From Romanomermis culicivorax (lineage: Eukaryota > Nematoda > Enoplea > Mermithida > Mermithidae), in assembly GCA_963922205.1 (NCBI GenBank), contig CAWUHX010000015.1, positions 496,001 to 560,000 on the forward strand: a stretch of DNA of 64,000 nucleotides, in the 5' to 3' direction. The translations under genes were made by a program, and so were the position numbers. The number at the start of each line of letters is the position of its first letter. Position 1 is the first letter of the stretch. Below, piece after piece: positions 1 to 12,853 of the stretch. The notes below the pieces were generated by a model, which saw only the letters and a list, made by a program, of their open reading frames with translations, had not been told where the DNA came from and did not search any database.

Positions 1-196
1 GCCGTCAAAATCGTTTACATCCAGCTCTTACTGTGAAATTTTTCACTAGAAAAATTGTTAAAGGTTAGGTCAGTGTGCTCACAAATTTCCAGTCCTATAT
101 GATATACTGTTTATCAGAAAATCGTGAAAATCTGAAATACTACTTGTCTTCCACTTTTATTATTTGGAAGTATTTCAAGAAAAACAGACTATAGAA
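1..196 (-). repeat. MITE family A copy (cut by window edge)
   Basis: Ends with the family's right arm, a stretch equivalent to CATTTCAAGAAAAACAGACT, after the conserved interior (TTACTGTGAAATTTTTCACT, then a 'cttgcttccactttt'-like block). About 250 bp full length; around fifteen copies lie in this window in both orientations, mostly in introns and intergenic DNA. Confidence 0.6.
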
Positions 197-550
197 ACTA
201 ATTTTGAATGAACGCTGTCTTTAACTTTTTAGTTCAGTAGAAAATGCATGCCTTTCCCGAGACTTTTAAAAGCTGTAAGCTTATTGAGTCCTGACTGAGA
301 AGATACTGTACATTTCTGATACTACTGCCCGAATAAGATCCAGTTTATATCATCTATAGTCAGTTTGTATTGAAATGTTCCGGAATAATAAAAATGGTGA
401 GCAAATACATTTTCATATTTCATCTTCAGATCTTCATCATACTTTTACGATTTTCTGTTAGACCACATTTGCTATAGTAGACATTTATGAGTCTACTCAA
501 CTAATATTAAAAAGTTTTTGAATAAAAAATGATTTTAAACACAGTAATAT

Positions 551-727
551 AGTCTGTTTTTCTTGAAACGCTTTCAAATAGTAAAATTTTAAAGCAAGTA
601 CTATTTCATATTTTCACGATTCATCGGGATATATATCTATAGTAAAGCTTTATGCAAACGAATTTGACGACATCACCAATTCGTGTCATTTTTAATTTAA
701 AACATTTAATAAGAAATAGGCTATAGA
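551..727 (+). repeat. MITE family A copy
   Basis: Starts GTCTGTTTTTCTTGAAACGC and keeps the 'caagtactatttcatatttt' block; internally shortened relative to the copy at 15629-15882. Confidence 0.6.
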
Positions 728-1681
728 CACTTATAAATACAATCATTCTTTTAAATGTTTTTATTCAGTTTTATTACGTTTTTTTATTTTTTAACGTACC
801 TCATTTGATGTACTTTATTCATCATTTACCCCATTTTATTTACCTTTTTGTTTCTAAGCCAGTTACCATTTCCTCTAATTCTTATTCCATAAAATGTTCT
901 TGAGGAACAAATTTTCGACATAAAGTGAAAAGCTTTATCATTTCCAAAAAAGCAATAGGCTCACTATAAAAACCAACAAAATAAAGCAAATTAAGCAGAA
1001 AGTAGAATTTATTAAAGTGAATTGAAAACTGTTTTTATAAATCACGTTCAAAGACATAATAAAGTGTAGCAAAAGGGCTACCCGACTGATTCACGCTTTG
1101 TGCGCTCCACTGATATAACTTACGTTAGTGGATAAAATCAATATGCAAATACACTTTTTGTGCCAAATAATCAATAAATTGATATAAGTTTCATCCGATC
1201 AATCAAAAATTTGGATTCTTTTATTCCCCTTTCCCGTTTATTCTCATTCCCTGGCTTTTTTCACGAATGTTATTTTTTTGGCGTTTTGTCTATTCTTTTC
1301 AATGAATAATTCACTCTGCAAAAACTTAGGAGTGAACTTATTCACAATTTATAAAGTCGAAAAATATGAAATCGCTGTTTCGAGGAGAATGCGGAATAAA
1401 TGCACAACAAGAATAAGTTTTCGGTTTCCAATATTTTTTCGTTACCCTATTTCGGACTTTTTGGAAGTTGGCATTATTTCAAACAGATAGTTTTCATATA
1501 TTTTTTTCTGTGGAGTTTTTCATATAATTTTTTAAACAAGAAACTACCAGTTTCAAAAAGACAGTAGCAAAAATACATGAAATAAATACATCTTTTCAAT
1601 GAGGCGGCATCACTCCACGAATATGTTTCATTTTGAACCCAAAAAAGTGTTTGATTTACTTGTTTCGATTAGTCATCTATA

Positions 1682-1809
1682 TGGTCTGTATTTTTGAAAT
1701 ACTTGTAAATAATAGAAATTGAGATTTTTGCGATTTTCTGTCAAGTCATATCAAAACAGTACTAATTGTTATCTTTCAATTTAGAAGCATTTTGTAAAAA
1801 TGGGCTGTA
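1682..1809 (+). repeat. MITE family A copy, internally deleted
   Basis: Retains both arms (GAAATACTTGTAAATAATAG and AGAAGCATTTTGTAAAAA) with most of the interior missing. It sits just upstream of the first visible anoctamin exon, in its intron. Confidence 0.5.
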
Positions 1810-1883
1810 GCACATCATTAGTTTATTTCTAACCTCGTTTTTGAGAACAGATAACTGCATGTCCACTTGATTTTTTCTTCCAG

Positions 1884-4800
1884 GCGACGCTTTGGACGAC
1901 CTCACCAAACAAAGGCGCTATTTTGAAAAGAACCTCCGCCGCGAGGGTCTAGTCCTCGAAATGGACCCCGTCGAAACACGCAAGTTTTCCGCAGGTTTAG
2001 TAGTCGCGTCCGCCGTCACCAATCGCCAACAGCCGCCGCCGACGCCAGCTACCGCGGCAACAGCCCCGCCTTCGGCGGCGCCGCGTCTTTGCTTCGTCAA
2101 AGTTCACGTCACATGGGAGGCGTTGTGCCGTGGCGCCGAAATGCTCCAAATGCGGATGCCCTTACGCTATAATACTCGTTACGGCGATTCCTTATCTTCA
2201 TTCACCAGGCAATCTACATTTAGTTTGAAAAAATATTACTGGCCGCCGCCTTTTTTGGTCCGTTTTTTCCGTTTATCTCCCGACGAAGACGCTCTGGTCG
2301 ACGAAAGCACACCACAAAGAGTTACGGCCCAATTCAATATGGCCCGTTTGGATCAATTTTTGGTCGAAAATCAAGAAACATTTTTTTCGTCGGCTCAACG
2401 TATACGAGTCGTCTACGATATTATGCAACAGACTAAGTGCGACCCGAAAAATAGCAAAAAACGGGGTCTGCAATGGCTCCTAAAACATAGGGTCTATACG
2501 GGCGCCTACCCACCCCACGACGGAAACGCCAACGTCCGACATTTGGACGTTAGGGAAAAAAACCTTTGGAGCCAAAGGCAAATTTTACGTCTGACATGGG
2601 CCAATTTTAAACGTACGTTCAAATTCCAACCCCTGAACTTGGTTAGGCAGTACTTCGGCGAAAAAGTGGCTCTTTACTTCGCCTGGTTGGGATTCTACAC
2701 TCAAATGTTGATCTTCCCGAGCATTGTAGGCATAGTGTCTTTTTTGTACGGTATTTTTTCGTTGCCCAACAATCCTATAAGGAATCAAATATGCAATAAT
2801 TCCACTGCTCCGGGTAATTTTACCATGTGCCCTGTGTGCAGGGTGCCTAACTGCGATCCTTGGATTATGGCTGAATATTGTGATAGTGCCGAATGGAATT
2901 ACAGGTAGGCTGGAAGATTATAAAACATTTGATTTAGGATTGCATAGTACCCAGAAACCTTAAATTTGCTCTGTGTGAAAGTTGATTTTTTCAAATGAGC
3001 CTCGGAGCGTAGAAAGATGTTCATGCAGTAGTCGACTGTATCAGTTAGAAGAATAACCTGAAAAAAAGAATTTGGCATACAATGTAGGTTTATTATTCGT
3101 TTACGGATTTCTGCGCATCATTCAGCATTCCTAGGTTCATTTGAACATTAATAGATTATAGTGTACCTTCACGGACAACTGCACAGATTTCGGTTGACAA
3201 AAATGTTTATTCGCACGAGGGAACGTTTTTTAGTGAAAATTCTAATATGGAACAGGTTAAGTACCACTTGATAGCTCGAAGTAATTTGAATGTTACATAA
3301 GTCTTTCTTCCCAGTGGAACTTATTTACATCAAAATTTGCTTAAGAGTAATCTTCTGCGGTAAATATGTTCATGTATGATCTCGCTAACTACAAGTAATA
3401 CGAGCACCGAGACCCAAAAATTACTTCCGATACTCATGATCTGAACGCATGTCGTCATTAATCTTTAGTCTGTATCATTATAAAATGCATCAAAATTGAA
3501 AAATCACAAAAATTGGTACTGTTGTCCAAATCGTTGACACAAAGCATTTGTCATAAACTTTTTTAGTCGAAAATAACGTTTAGTTGAGTTAGTTTGCAAA
3601 TTCGCAAATGTACATAACGTGGGGTTTAGCAGAAAATTACAAAAATATAAAATATTACTTGCTTTCCATAAAATAGCATTTGCTTTCCACTTTCGTTTAA
3701 CAAACATTTCAAGAAAAACGAACTCCAAACTTCGCTGACATTCAACCTCACTCCCGAAATATTACAGTTTGAAAGCCGATCACATAAACAATATTACACT
3801 TCCCAGAAAGATTTTTCCACTTGTCGTATGCTTTTTTGGCTGCTGAGATCTAGTATAGGCAACTTTTTTAATGCGATTTTGCATTCCCAATTTTAATACA
3901 AGCTTGAACAAAAAATGAAACACAACGACTTTTCCAAGTGCAGCCTACATCATCATCAGGGAGTAATGAGAGGAAAACAGAATTCACAATAACATTCTGT
4001 TCAGCTCATTTAATGCATAACAAATGATTATTTTCTTTGGAAGATAGGACTAATTATTCCAATTTTTCAATCTTTTTCATAAATCGAACTACATTTGTCA
4101 ACGTTTTCTTTGCGAATTTTTACTCAGAAAATTTCTCGTATCATTATCATTATCACTATCTTTAGGTTCTTATGTCATATCTGTCAGGAGATTCTGTTTC
4201 ATATCATAATTTCTTGGCGTTAAAAGATGTTGAGAATGATGCCAAAACAAATGTTTGGCAAAACGTCATAAAAGCTGAAAATCAACCGATATTTTGTCAG
4301 TTGATGAAAAAATACACAGACATAGATAATATGTATGAAAAATGTGTTGCGAGTTATATTGAACATTAAGCGATGCTGTAGAACTAGCACCATTCTAGAA
4401 AGGTACTTTCTGATTGAGATGCAAAAAGAGTCACACAAATCATCAACACACATTAGCCTGGTGAGTATATTTTATATTTTTGTCGTTTATTTGCTAAACC
4501 GTTCATTATTATATGACACTGAAAATTTATTAGCCCACTCAATCAACTCTTTGAAAAATTTAAAAATCCACAGTGTAGAGATGACGATACTTATAAGTCT
4601 TATAGAAAATAAACTATTGAACAAAAGTTAGTCACTATGAAGATTTGTGCTTATTAGGTTTGATCACGAATCTCACGTTTTTGTCGCCATGTTCACTTTA
4701 CTGTGGGCCACCGTTTTCGTCGAACTTTGGAAACGCCGCGAAAGCGAACTGGCCTGCGAATGGAACTGTTTCAATAGCCAACAGGATGACGGCGGTCTGC

Positions 4801-7800
4801 GTCCAGAATTCGAAGCCCGCACCCGGCACCACCGCATCAGTTTAGTCAGCAACGAAGAAGAGCCCTACGTGTCGAAATGGCGCCGCGGATTCTGGTTGAC
4901 ACAAAGTTTGTCGGGCATGTTGTTCCTAATTTTGATCGTCATAGCCTCTCTAGTCGGTTTGATAGCCGTCCGAATTTTGATCTACAAATTATTGAAAGAT
5001 TTCGATGGTTTTTGGCGTCAAAAACAATTCGAACTGGCCAGTTTGGCCATCCACGTTTTAACATTCTTGGTAGTAATGACTTTAGGTGAGTTTGAAGATT
5101 TTCTCGTTCAATTTTTGCCACTCTAGGGTCACGTCTTAAAACACGGATATTCAAGCAACGGATACTGTTTGATAAACACAGCTAAGATGATTTACGTGAT
5201 CATATTTCTGTGCCCTTAGAATAGTTTTTCTACGGCTGCTTGTAATTCATGGGACAGGCAAATATCATTTCCTCACCAAATTATATAATTTTCAGTTTCA
5301 AATTTGCGAGTCCATGCACCTCATGATGCCAAAGGAAACTTTTCGTAGACTTATATAGTAAAAGCTTCACAAAAACGATTCATCGCATGGAAAGGTTTGC
5401 TTTCGATACCTCCGAATGTATCAGCATTTCGTAAAAGCTGACTATTATGTTCGTAAGTTCTTACTAGCGAAGATCTCTGAAATCAAAACGTTATAATGTC
5501 CCACAGCGTGTGGAGTAATGTAACACTGATCATTTTTTCCTGGGACCTCCTTACATATAAATTTGTATAAAATATTGTGCAAAGCAATATTTTATTATAC
5601 CGTATTATACTGTAATTTTTCCAAAGGTAAAGACTGATTTTACACTGACACAGAGTTGTAAGTTCTCAAACTTCACTGAAATCCAGAATTGTGTAATTCA
5701 GAAATTAGTAGAGTATCTTAAGGCCCATCTATACTTTTTTCGCTAAAAAACATACGCAAGCGATTTGCTCTCCAAGTATTGGAGCAATTTCAGTGTATAA
5801 TACATCGCAAGGTAGATATTGAAATTTACGATCGAAAGATAACAAACACGTTCAACAAGCATCTAATGTGCGCTTTAAATCCAGCTTTGACGCAAGAAAC
5901 GTAAGAAACGCAAGGTGCTTACAAAATAGCTGATTTCTGCAACACTAAGCAATTTTTTTGCAAAATACACTTCACTGGATAGAACTCATCAAGATTTTTC
6001 TTGCGCACTGAGAAAATGAGGGATTCGTTCGATTTTGATCGTTGCAATCACTTGCGACAGATTTTCGAGAAAAAAGTATAGATGGGCCTTAAGTTACATG
6101 GGCATACTTGCAGTTCTCACGATGCTTTGTCGAATGCATGCTTTGCCGTTATATATGCTTCACTGGTTGCAGAGATCGGTTATAAGCAAAGTTCTTACCG
6201 TTTACCACATGTATTCAAATTTTAGTGTAAAGAAGATCCACAGTGGAAAAATTACTATAGTCTGTATAGGATTTTGGTATAGGATTTTTTTATAGGATTT
6301 AGATATGATCTGTTGAATGCATTATAAGATGAGTTATTTAGCAATTTAGACTTGGACAAGTGATTTTTTTCAAAAAGACTTTGACAGCTGTGAGGTAAAT
6401 TCGTTAGCATGTCGATCAGTTGTTATCGGAATTTTCTATCTCTAAATGAACGGGTAACAAAAACGACTTCAGGTTTGTGATGAAACACTTTCAATGACAA
6501 ATCCAAAATATCAAAGGAAATGAGTATATTTAAGGCTCAAATCGTTCAAGATCATTTGCTTTATTTTTGTTTACTGGATTACTGATTGGAGACAAAACGG
6601 ACCACGGATCTCAACGAGAAAAAAAGGCGACCGGTGATGACTTCCATAACTTTCGAACGGATGAAGCTTTTTTATTGCGGATTGCGACATTAGAATCCCG
6701 TATTCATCTTGGTTGCAAGGGCTAAGTTTTATGCTTCTCACTTTTACGGCTTCTGCATAAACGTAAATTTTGTAAAAGTGGTCATTTTTCAAAAAGTAAA
6801 AGTGGCGAAGTCAAAGTAAAAGTTGTGCTAACGTGAAACAAGTTTCATAATGTTGTTCAAACCTAATAATACTATAAAAATCAGCCAGATTTGTAATTTA
6901 CACGTAATTCAACAGTTTCTTGTTTCATTATGGGCAAAATTTTTCCAAAATCAAGAGCTTTAACTTTGAAATTTTAAAAAAGCAAAATCAATTCCGCCAT
7001 TGACCAGTTCAAAAAAAGATCAAACTTAGTGTTGAACAGAAAAGGGGGCACACTTAAACGGCTCTCTTGTAGTTTTCAACTGTTATATGGTTTTTATTAT
7101 TGGATCTATTTTACTTCTTTTCTGTTATAAAACATGCTGATTCTTTCAATTTTTTAGCAAAAAACATGAAACTTTTCAGTATTTACGCAAGATGTTTTAT
7201 CGATCGATGGCAGCAAACCGCATTAAAAAAGCTTTATCCATTTGAAAGCTATGGAAGTCAGTACCGGTCGCTTTTTTTGGCTCACCCTTATATCTGTATT
7301 CGTCGATATTACTGTTTAGAACAGACTCTTATAAAATCTTTTACTGTAATAGTAAGGTCCCTATGCTCCATTTCCACATGCCGTTCATTGCTTTTGACCC
7401 ATAATAATCGTAAATCTACTTTTGCAAGGCTGGATATACGAAAAAATTGCTCACCGATTAACAGAGGTCGAATGCCCCAGGACTCAGAACGACTATTTGA
7501 CCAGTTACATATGGAAAGTTTTCATTTTCGAACTACTGAACAATTTCGCTCCAATTTTCTACGCAGCGCTACTGCGCGGTCGAATTTTGATCGAACCCAG
7601 CCAGCAAAGTTACCTGCAAGAAATGTGCGATCCAGGCGGTTGCCTGAACGAAGTGGTCCAAGCAATTTCTATTCTCTTGTTAGCCCGACTTTTGATCAGC
7701 AATCTAGCCGAAATTGGTTTTCCGCATTTGAAATCCATATGGAAGGACATGCGCTTGACCACAGGGGGCCTGGTCGTGCCGGACAACGCTTTGACCGACG

Positions 7801-10800
7801 ACCCTAACTACGTAACGCACGTGCCTTGGTGGCACAAGGATTACGTGCTCAACGATCCCAAATTAGACGGCGTCTACGCCGAATTTTTGGAAATGATGGT
7901 TCAATTCGGGTATGTGACTTTATTCGTGGCCGCATTCCCACTGGCGCCCTTAATATGCCTGGTCAACAATTTAGTGGAAATTCGCCTTGGTAAGACCAAT
8001 CAACAACTGCTGTCCATATTTGCGGTTTGTAGACTATTATAGTCCGTAACAGCCTGACAGTGATCATTTTTTTGGTTTGAATCATATTTACTTTAGAATT
8101 TTCACAAATTCAAAAACTTCAGTATGAATTTCTAGTTTAGTCGATTACGGTATTTTTTCTTCATATATTCTGATAATCTATCAGCTGTTTTTGACTACTA
8201 TGTCGAAAACATCTTAATATAAAATGGCTTCACAAACAACGAAAATTGAACGGACCGAACAAGTTATAGCAGTTGATCCCGACTTTCAAGAGCGGCGAAA
8301 TTTTTTTCTTAAATTTTTTTCTGGAGTTAGAGCGATGGTGACGTTAGAGAAACTATCGTAGCTATAAATCATACTAATAATTTCCATTCCAAATCAGAAA
8401 ATTACAATGTTTGTCGATTAGTTCAAAACCTGTCAACCACAAAAATCAGTGCTTCCACTTCAAGTCTCTTCTATCGTTTGTACTCTGTGGTAATCAAGCA
8501 TTATTATGTCACACAATTAGATTTACATTTCACATTTTTCGGTCAGTGAATAGATCTAATTTATGAATTCTGTGAATGACCAAACAGCTGCCTTTCCGGC
8601 AGGTGATACTATACGGTTAATTCATTTTCGAAATGAGCATCAAAATGCAAAGAAATTCTTGGGCGAGTGATTAACATGCATCGTACACCAACATTTATTT
8701 TCTCAAGTTACGAGGGACGTTGAAAAAGTTCTTAGCCTGAAGTCGTACATCTGATTGCAATAGAATCTCAAAAACAATTTTATTTTTCAATATCTCCATA
8801 AACACTTGTACCCATTCAATTTGTGTTGTAAACTTTCGATAACATGGAAATAAAAACTTCTGGATTAGGCTTCAAACCATGTTTCTGTGGTCCCCTGAAG
8901 CTCAAAATCGTCTGAAAATCTGGTCCCACGAGGGAGTTGTTTCAAATGTCTAAATAGATAAAAGTCATTTGGTGCCAGTTTGGGACGGGTGCTTTACGGT
9001 TTCGAATCCACGGCAGCCTGAACAACTCGAACCGTGTGGACTGTAGCTTCGCCGTGGAGGAACAGGACGCCTGTGCTCAGCATTCCACGTCGCTTTCCCT
9101 TTATTCTTTGTCGCTACTTAATCATTAATTTGCATAATCGCTTTTAATTGTAGTCTTAAGTGGCGTGTAATCAAATGGAGCCGCAGAAATCTGACGCCAT
9201 GATTTTGCCGGTCGATTTGACAGCTCGAAACTTTTCAGGTGGTGGAAAATCGGCATGCTTCCACTGCATAGATTTCTGCTTCCTTTCTAAATCCCAGTGA
9301 TGAAGCCACGTTTCATCCCCAGTAACAAGACGAGCATAAAAATCAATGGGGCTCGGTACAAAGTCAAAAGATCTTCATTCTATTTTTCTTTTTCTTCTTT
9401 TTCGGTCTTTTTCAAGTTTTCCAAAATTTTTGGATGCCCAATCGGTATAAACTTTGGAAATTTGCAAATGATCGTGAATAATATTTAAAATAATCCCAGT
9501 AGGGACCCCAACTTTCGAAGCAAATATAGACCTATTCGCCAATTTTGAGCAATGGGGGTGGCAACCTGATCAATAATCTCAGGCTTGGTCTCTTGCACAA
9601 GGACTTGGTTCATTCTCGATTGATCGGCGCCCACGTTTGAAATCTGTTGCCTAATTATTGACTGTCGCTTAGGAAGGGAATGTGTCACAATAAATTTTGG
9701 CCATTCCTTCACGAATTTCGATTACCTTCCAAAGTCAAAAATTTAAAAACTGACCGGAATTAAAATTTTTGAATTTTCATTTTCCTACGAGTGAAGAAAA
9801 TAGAAGTGCCAAAAATAGAGATTAGTTGATGAAACTTTACGCAGACAATGTTGGATGGATGTAGATTCTTTGTGTAAAGTGAAATTTTTCTTTAGACCAC
9901 TCTATCCGAAAACTTTTTGAACACGCCTGGTATAGTCCTAACTGCTAAAGTTAATCTGAGAAAAAAGATGATGGTGTATGCAGGTTAGTAACCATTTTCA
10001 TGAGCGTCTTTTTCCATTCCGAGACTCATTTTGGAAATGGATGAACAACATTGATACTGAATGCGAAGAAAAGAGTGGCCTTTTACTGTCTGATTATGAG
10101 AAGATTTCATGCTCCATAAATATGCGATATTTTGTCAAATTGCAGAATTTTCTCTATTGAACAATTTGACCAAAATTTTTATGCTAATTAGAAACAATCC
10201 ACGAGAGCTATCATTTTAGACCAAAGATTTGCGCATAGTTTTTGTATTATTGCTTTTCATACATCTACCTCGGGGAGTGGGCAGTTTTTGGAGTCTGCCT
10301 CATACAGAAGTTGGACGAATGAGTTTTCTTGAGGAGAGAAAACAATAGATACTTCGGCTTACGTCCAATATTTGGGGAGAGTTTATACAGAGTCTGTTTC
10401 AAAGAATCAACATTTATATTTAACGCAGCAAATTGATTATCAATTGATAATTCTTGACGAGATCCAAAAAAACATCAATTAAAATGTGTTACCTTTATTT
10501 TTGACAAAGTTACGCAGCGCCAAAGTTTGGGCTGACCAAAAATACAGCTCTCACATGAGTTTAATAAAAAAGAAACGCTGGCAAAGAAATTACAGTTTGT
10601 TTTTCTAAAAAGCATTCAAAAAGGAAAGCGTGCAAAGATCATACTATTCCACATTTTTGTGATTCTCTCTAAAACACGTATCATATAGTACCGTCAATTT
10701 GCGAGCAAGCTAACCTTGGCAATTTTTGGGTAAAAACTTGACCGATAAAACGATTTTGAAGACACCAGTTTTTTATTCTTTTAATTCACAAATATTTCAT

Positions 10801-11661
10801 ACAAACAGAATTCAGACTGAATTCTAAATCGAAAACAAGGGAGCGTAATTCGATGTCTTTTCGGAAACTGTAATATAACAGCTATGCGAGTCACCCCGTA
10901 TGCTCATAATAAATTTCTAACATCTTTCCGCAGATGCTATCAATTTTGTGACGGCCTTCCGTCGCCCCTTGCCCGTCCGCGTGCCCGGCATCTTAATTTG
11001 GCGCCGTTGCCTCAACATCATCATCAAATTGGCCGTTTTGTGCAATGGTGGTTTTTTAGCTATGACCAGCGAAATAATACCCCAAATGATTTACCGATAT
11101 TTCTATTCGCCCGACAAATCTTTGAACGGTTATGTGGAATTTTTCCTGTCCAAATACAACGTGTCCGATTGGCCGGATTTCCAACGGGAGTACCCGGGCG
11201 TGGAATATTGTTATTTCCGCGACTTCAAAGCCTACAAAATCGTCTGGTGGCAAATTATGGTGGCCCGTTTGACTTTTTTCACGCTGTTCATTTTGTTTTT
11301 CTACTTTTTCCAGTGGGTTTGCGAATTTTTGATCAACGATTTACCCGAGAGCGTCAAAATGCAACTGGAAAAAGAGAAATTTTTGCAAAGGCAGACTTTT
11401 TACGGACGAGAGATCAAAATCGACCCCAGCAGCGCCACACCGACCCGACGTCCGTCCCGCATAACGCAAGACGAATTTCCTTTTTTTAACAACGACAATA
11501 GAATGTCGGTCGAGTCGAAAACAGTAGCTGATAATAAAGATCAACAACAAAACGACCCAACTGTAGTTTGTGACTTACGTTGTTACTCGGTTTCCGATTT
11601 GCATAACAGAAACAATGGTCGATATTTCAGGAGGGACGATAGTACGAACAGTAATGTTTGA
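1884..11661 (+). CDS. Anoctamin (TMEM16) family protein, 3' four exons (5' partial)
   Basis: Exons 1884-2904, 4658-5085, 7429-7989 and 10934-11661 join in frame (phases 2, 1, 1) to give about 911 residues ending at TGA 11659-11661. The first base of the first codon comes from an upstream exon not seen in the window. Visible order: cytoplasmic dimerisation domain (residues about 1-250, with VHVTWEALC), cysteine-rich first extracellular loop (CPVCRVPNC), then the membrane region. The Ca2+-site acidic residues of the family are visible: the E of SNLAEIG, E634 and E637 in YAEFLEMM, E666 and D670 in NNLVEIRLD; spacing between the two pairs equals that in mouse ANO1 (E705 to E734, from memory). The position matching ANO1 N650 looks like Ser. 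CDPGGC before TM6 is typical. Known members are Ca2+-activated chloride channels or lipid scramblases in plasma or internal membranes; which one this is cannot be told. The D670 codon is split by the last intron. Confidence 0.95.
3464..3726 (-). repeat. MITE family A copy
   Basis: Full-length copy in anoctamin intron 1 of the window: begins TAGTCTGTATCATTATAAAA and ends CATTTCAAGAAAAACGAACT. Confidence 0.65.
4450..4630 (+). repeat. MITE family A copy, partial
   Basis: Interior of the family (TTTTTGTCGTTTATTTGCTA, then the 'cactcaatcaactctttgaaa' part) is recognisable; arms are eroded. Lies immediately before the anoctamin exon at 4658. Confidence 0.45.
5722..6088. mobile_element. piggyBac-like MITE with TTAA target duplication
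   Basis: 367 bp bounded by inverted repeats GGCCCATCTATACTTTTTTC and GAAAAAAGTATAGATGGGCC, with TTAA on each side (5718-5721 and 6089-6092). No coding capacity. TTAA target sites are characteristic of piggyBac transposons; assignment beyond that is inference. Confidence 0.8.
6617..7285. mobile_element. Element with ~65-bp terminal inverted repeats
   Basis: The stretch at 6617-6690 (GGCGACCGGTGATGACTTCC) is repeated inverted at 7207-7285 (GGAAGTCAGTACCGGTCGC), including an AAAAAGCTT-type block on both sides. About 0.67 kb in an anoctamin intron; no transposase remnant seen and no clear target duplication. Confidence 0.6.
8711..9931 (-). pseudogene. Decayed mariner (Tc1/mariner) element
   Basis: Ends carry imperfect inverted repeats (GACGTTGAAAAAGTTCT and AAAACTTTTTGAACACGCC). 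Read on the minus strand, broken frames show mariner transposase landmarks: VKEWPKF-like N-terminal helix region around 9500-9710, SKVYTDWASK near 9425, VTGDETWLHHWD around 9300-9327, then WKHADFPPPEKFR. The family motif HDNAPVHT appears as HGEATVHT near 9040-9060, so the second catalytic aspartate is replaced by glycine, and the third catalytic region is out of frame. Several frameshifts and stops make it inactive. It lies in the third visible anoctamin intron, opposite to the gene. Confidence 0.85.
10593..10770 (+). repeat. MITE family A copy
   Basis: TTTGTTTTTCTAAAAAGCAT start, then the 'tttttgtgattctctctaaa' and 'gcgagcaagctaaccttg' blocks of the family; the right arm is missing. Upstream of the last anoctamin exon. 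Confidence 0.5.
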
Positions 11662-11666
11662 ATAAA
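11661..11666 (+). terminator. Poly(A) signal of the anoctamin gene overlapping its stop codon
   Basis: AATAAA begins on the last base of the TGA stop (TGAATAAA). If used, the 3' UTR would be only about 15-30 nt. No further AATAAA was seen in the next 200 bases. Confidence 0.5.
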
Positions 11667-12171
11667 AACATATTTATTTGTTCGAAAAATATTCCATTTA
11701 TTTGTTAAAAATGGCGAAAAATCCGACAAGGACTGTTTTCGAAAATCTGGCAGTAATATTTCTATTCCGTTTTATTTGAGGAGTAAAAACAGTTCTTGCT
11801 GGATCAATTTGACTGGTTTTTGTATATGATCTTTCAGAATTCATTATTTTGTTGAACAATATAAAACGATTCTCGATTGATATACCCGGAATTCGGACCC
11901 TTATCTTCTTCGGCTATTAATTGAAACTAAATTTCACTTTTCTAAAATCGATCCCAAAATTAACGTTTAGAGATTTGAGTTATCATGTGCATTCCGATAA
12001 ATTCATAAATGATAATTTTTAGAAAATCTGCTGGGGGTTAAAACCCTCCACGTGCATGTGCGGCTGTGACCGATCGAATTTCAGTGCACGTGAAGTGCAA
12101 CCAATCATATTTAAGGCCAGTTTTTTCTGGTCCAGTTAGATTCGTCACGTCCGCCGTGGCCGTGCCGTGAA

Positions 12172-12178
12172 GTATAAA
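12172..12178 (+). promoter_or_regulatory. Candidate TATA box upstream of the UBE2K-like gene
   Basis: TATAAAT lies in a locally GC-rich stretch (12040-12180) with repeated CACGTG-type motifs, about 680 bases before the ATG at 12854. It would place a start site near 12200. The distance to the ATG is open, and the GC-rich stretch could equally be part of a repeat. Confidence 0.2.
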
Positions 12179-12853
12179 TGCAGCTTAACACTCGGTGGAC
12201 GCCTGGATATGCTGATCAAGTCATACCTATTGCCTATGCTGATATTTCAGTAAGCAACCACAACAAGACAGTGATTCGCAATGTTAAAAACAGATTTCGA
12301 GTGAACCCGAATTTGGCAGATTTTGAACGAGTTTCAAAAATCCCGAGAAATTGTTAAGGAACGAAAGTATGGAATATAATAAAAGCTACATGTGTTTATG
12401 TCCAAAAAAACTAAAAAAACAACTATATGTAGCAAAAAGCGCCAAAAAAATTTAGTATTTCTCTCAGTTTTTGGTAAAATTGATAACTTACTGATAAAAA
12501 ATCTGAGTTTTTTTTCTGGATTATGGACAGATAAGGAAGGGCCTTGAGTTCAGGCATTCAGTCGGTCGTCATAGTGAGGAAATCCGCGGACAGCATGGCA
12601 TGTAATTGGGTTGGAAAGATGGACAGTATTACGACTTGGGTCAAATGCTAGCGACACGCGCACTTGAGACAATATAAGGATGTTTACACTGATGAAAGCC
12701 AAAATCGCTTGTTATAGGTTGTATTGTATTACACCGTTGTTTAAAGTCAGAAATTTTACAACTGGTCATTCGTCTGTGGACGGATTTGTTTAACTTTTGC
12801 TCTTTTAGTCTACTAACCATAACTTTGAAGGTTGGACATTTTATGCAAAAAAT

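Noticed and set aside
7100-7807. A 235-residue protein on the plus strand at 7.1-7.8 kb
   Set aside because: It is an alternative frame overlapping the anoctamin exon 7429-7989 and intron sequence; no homology.
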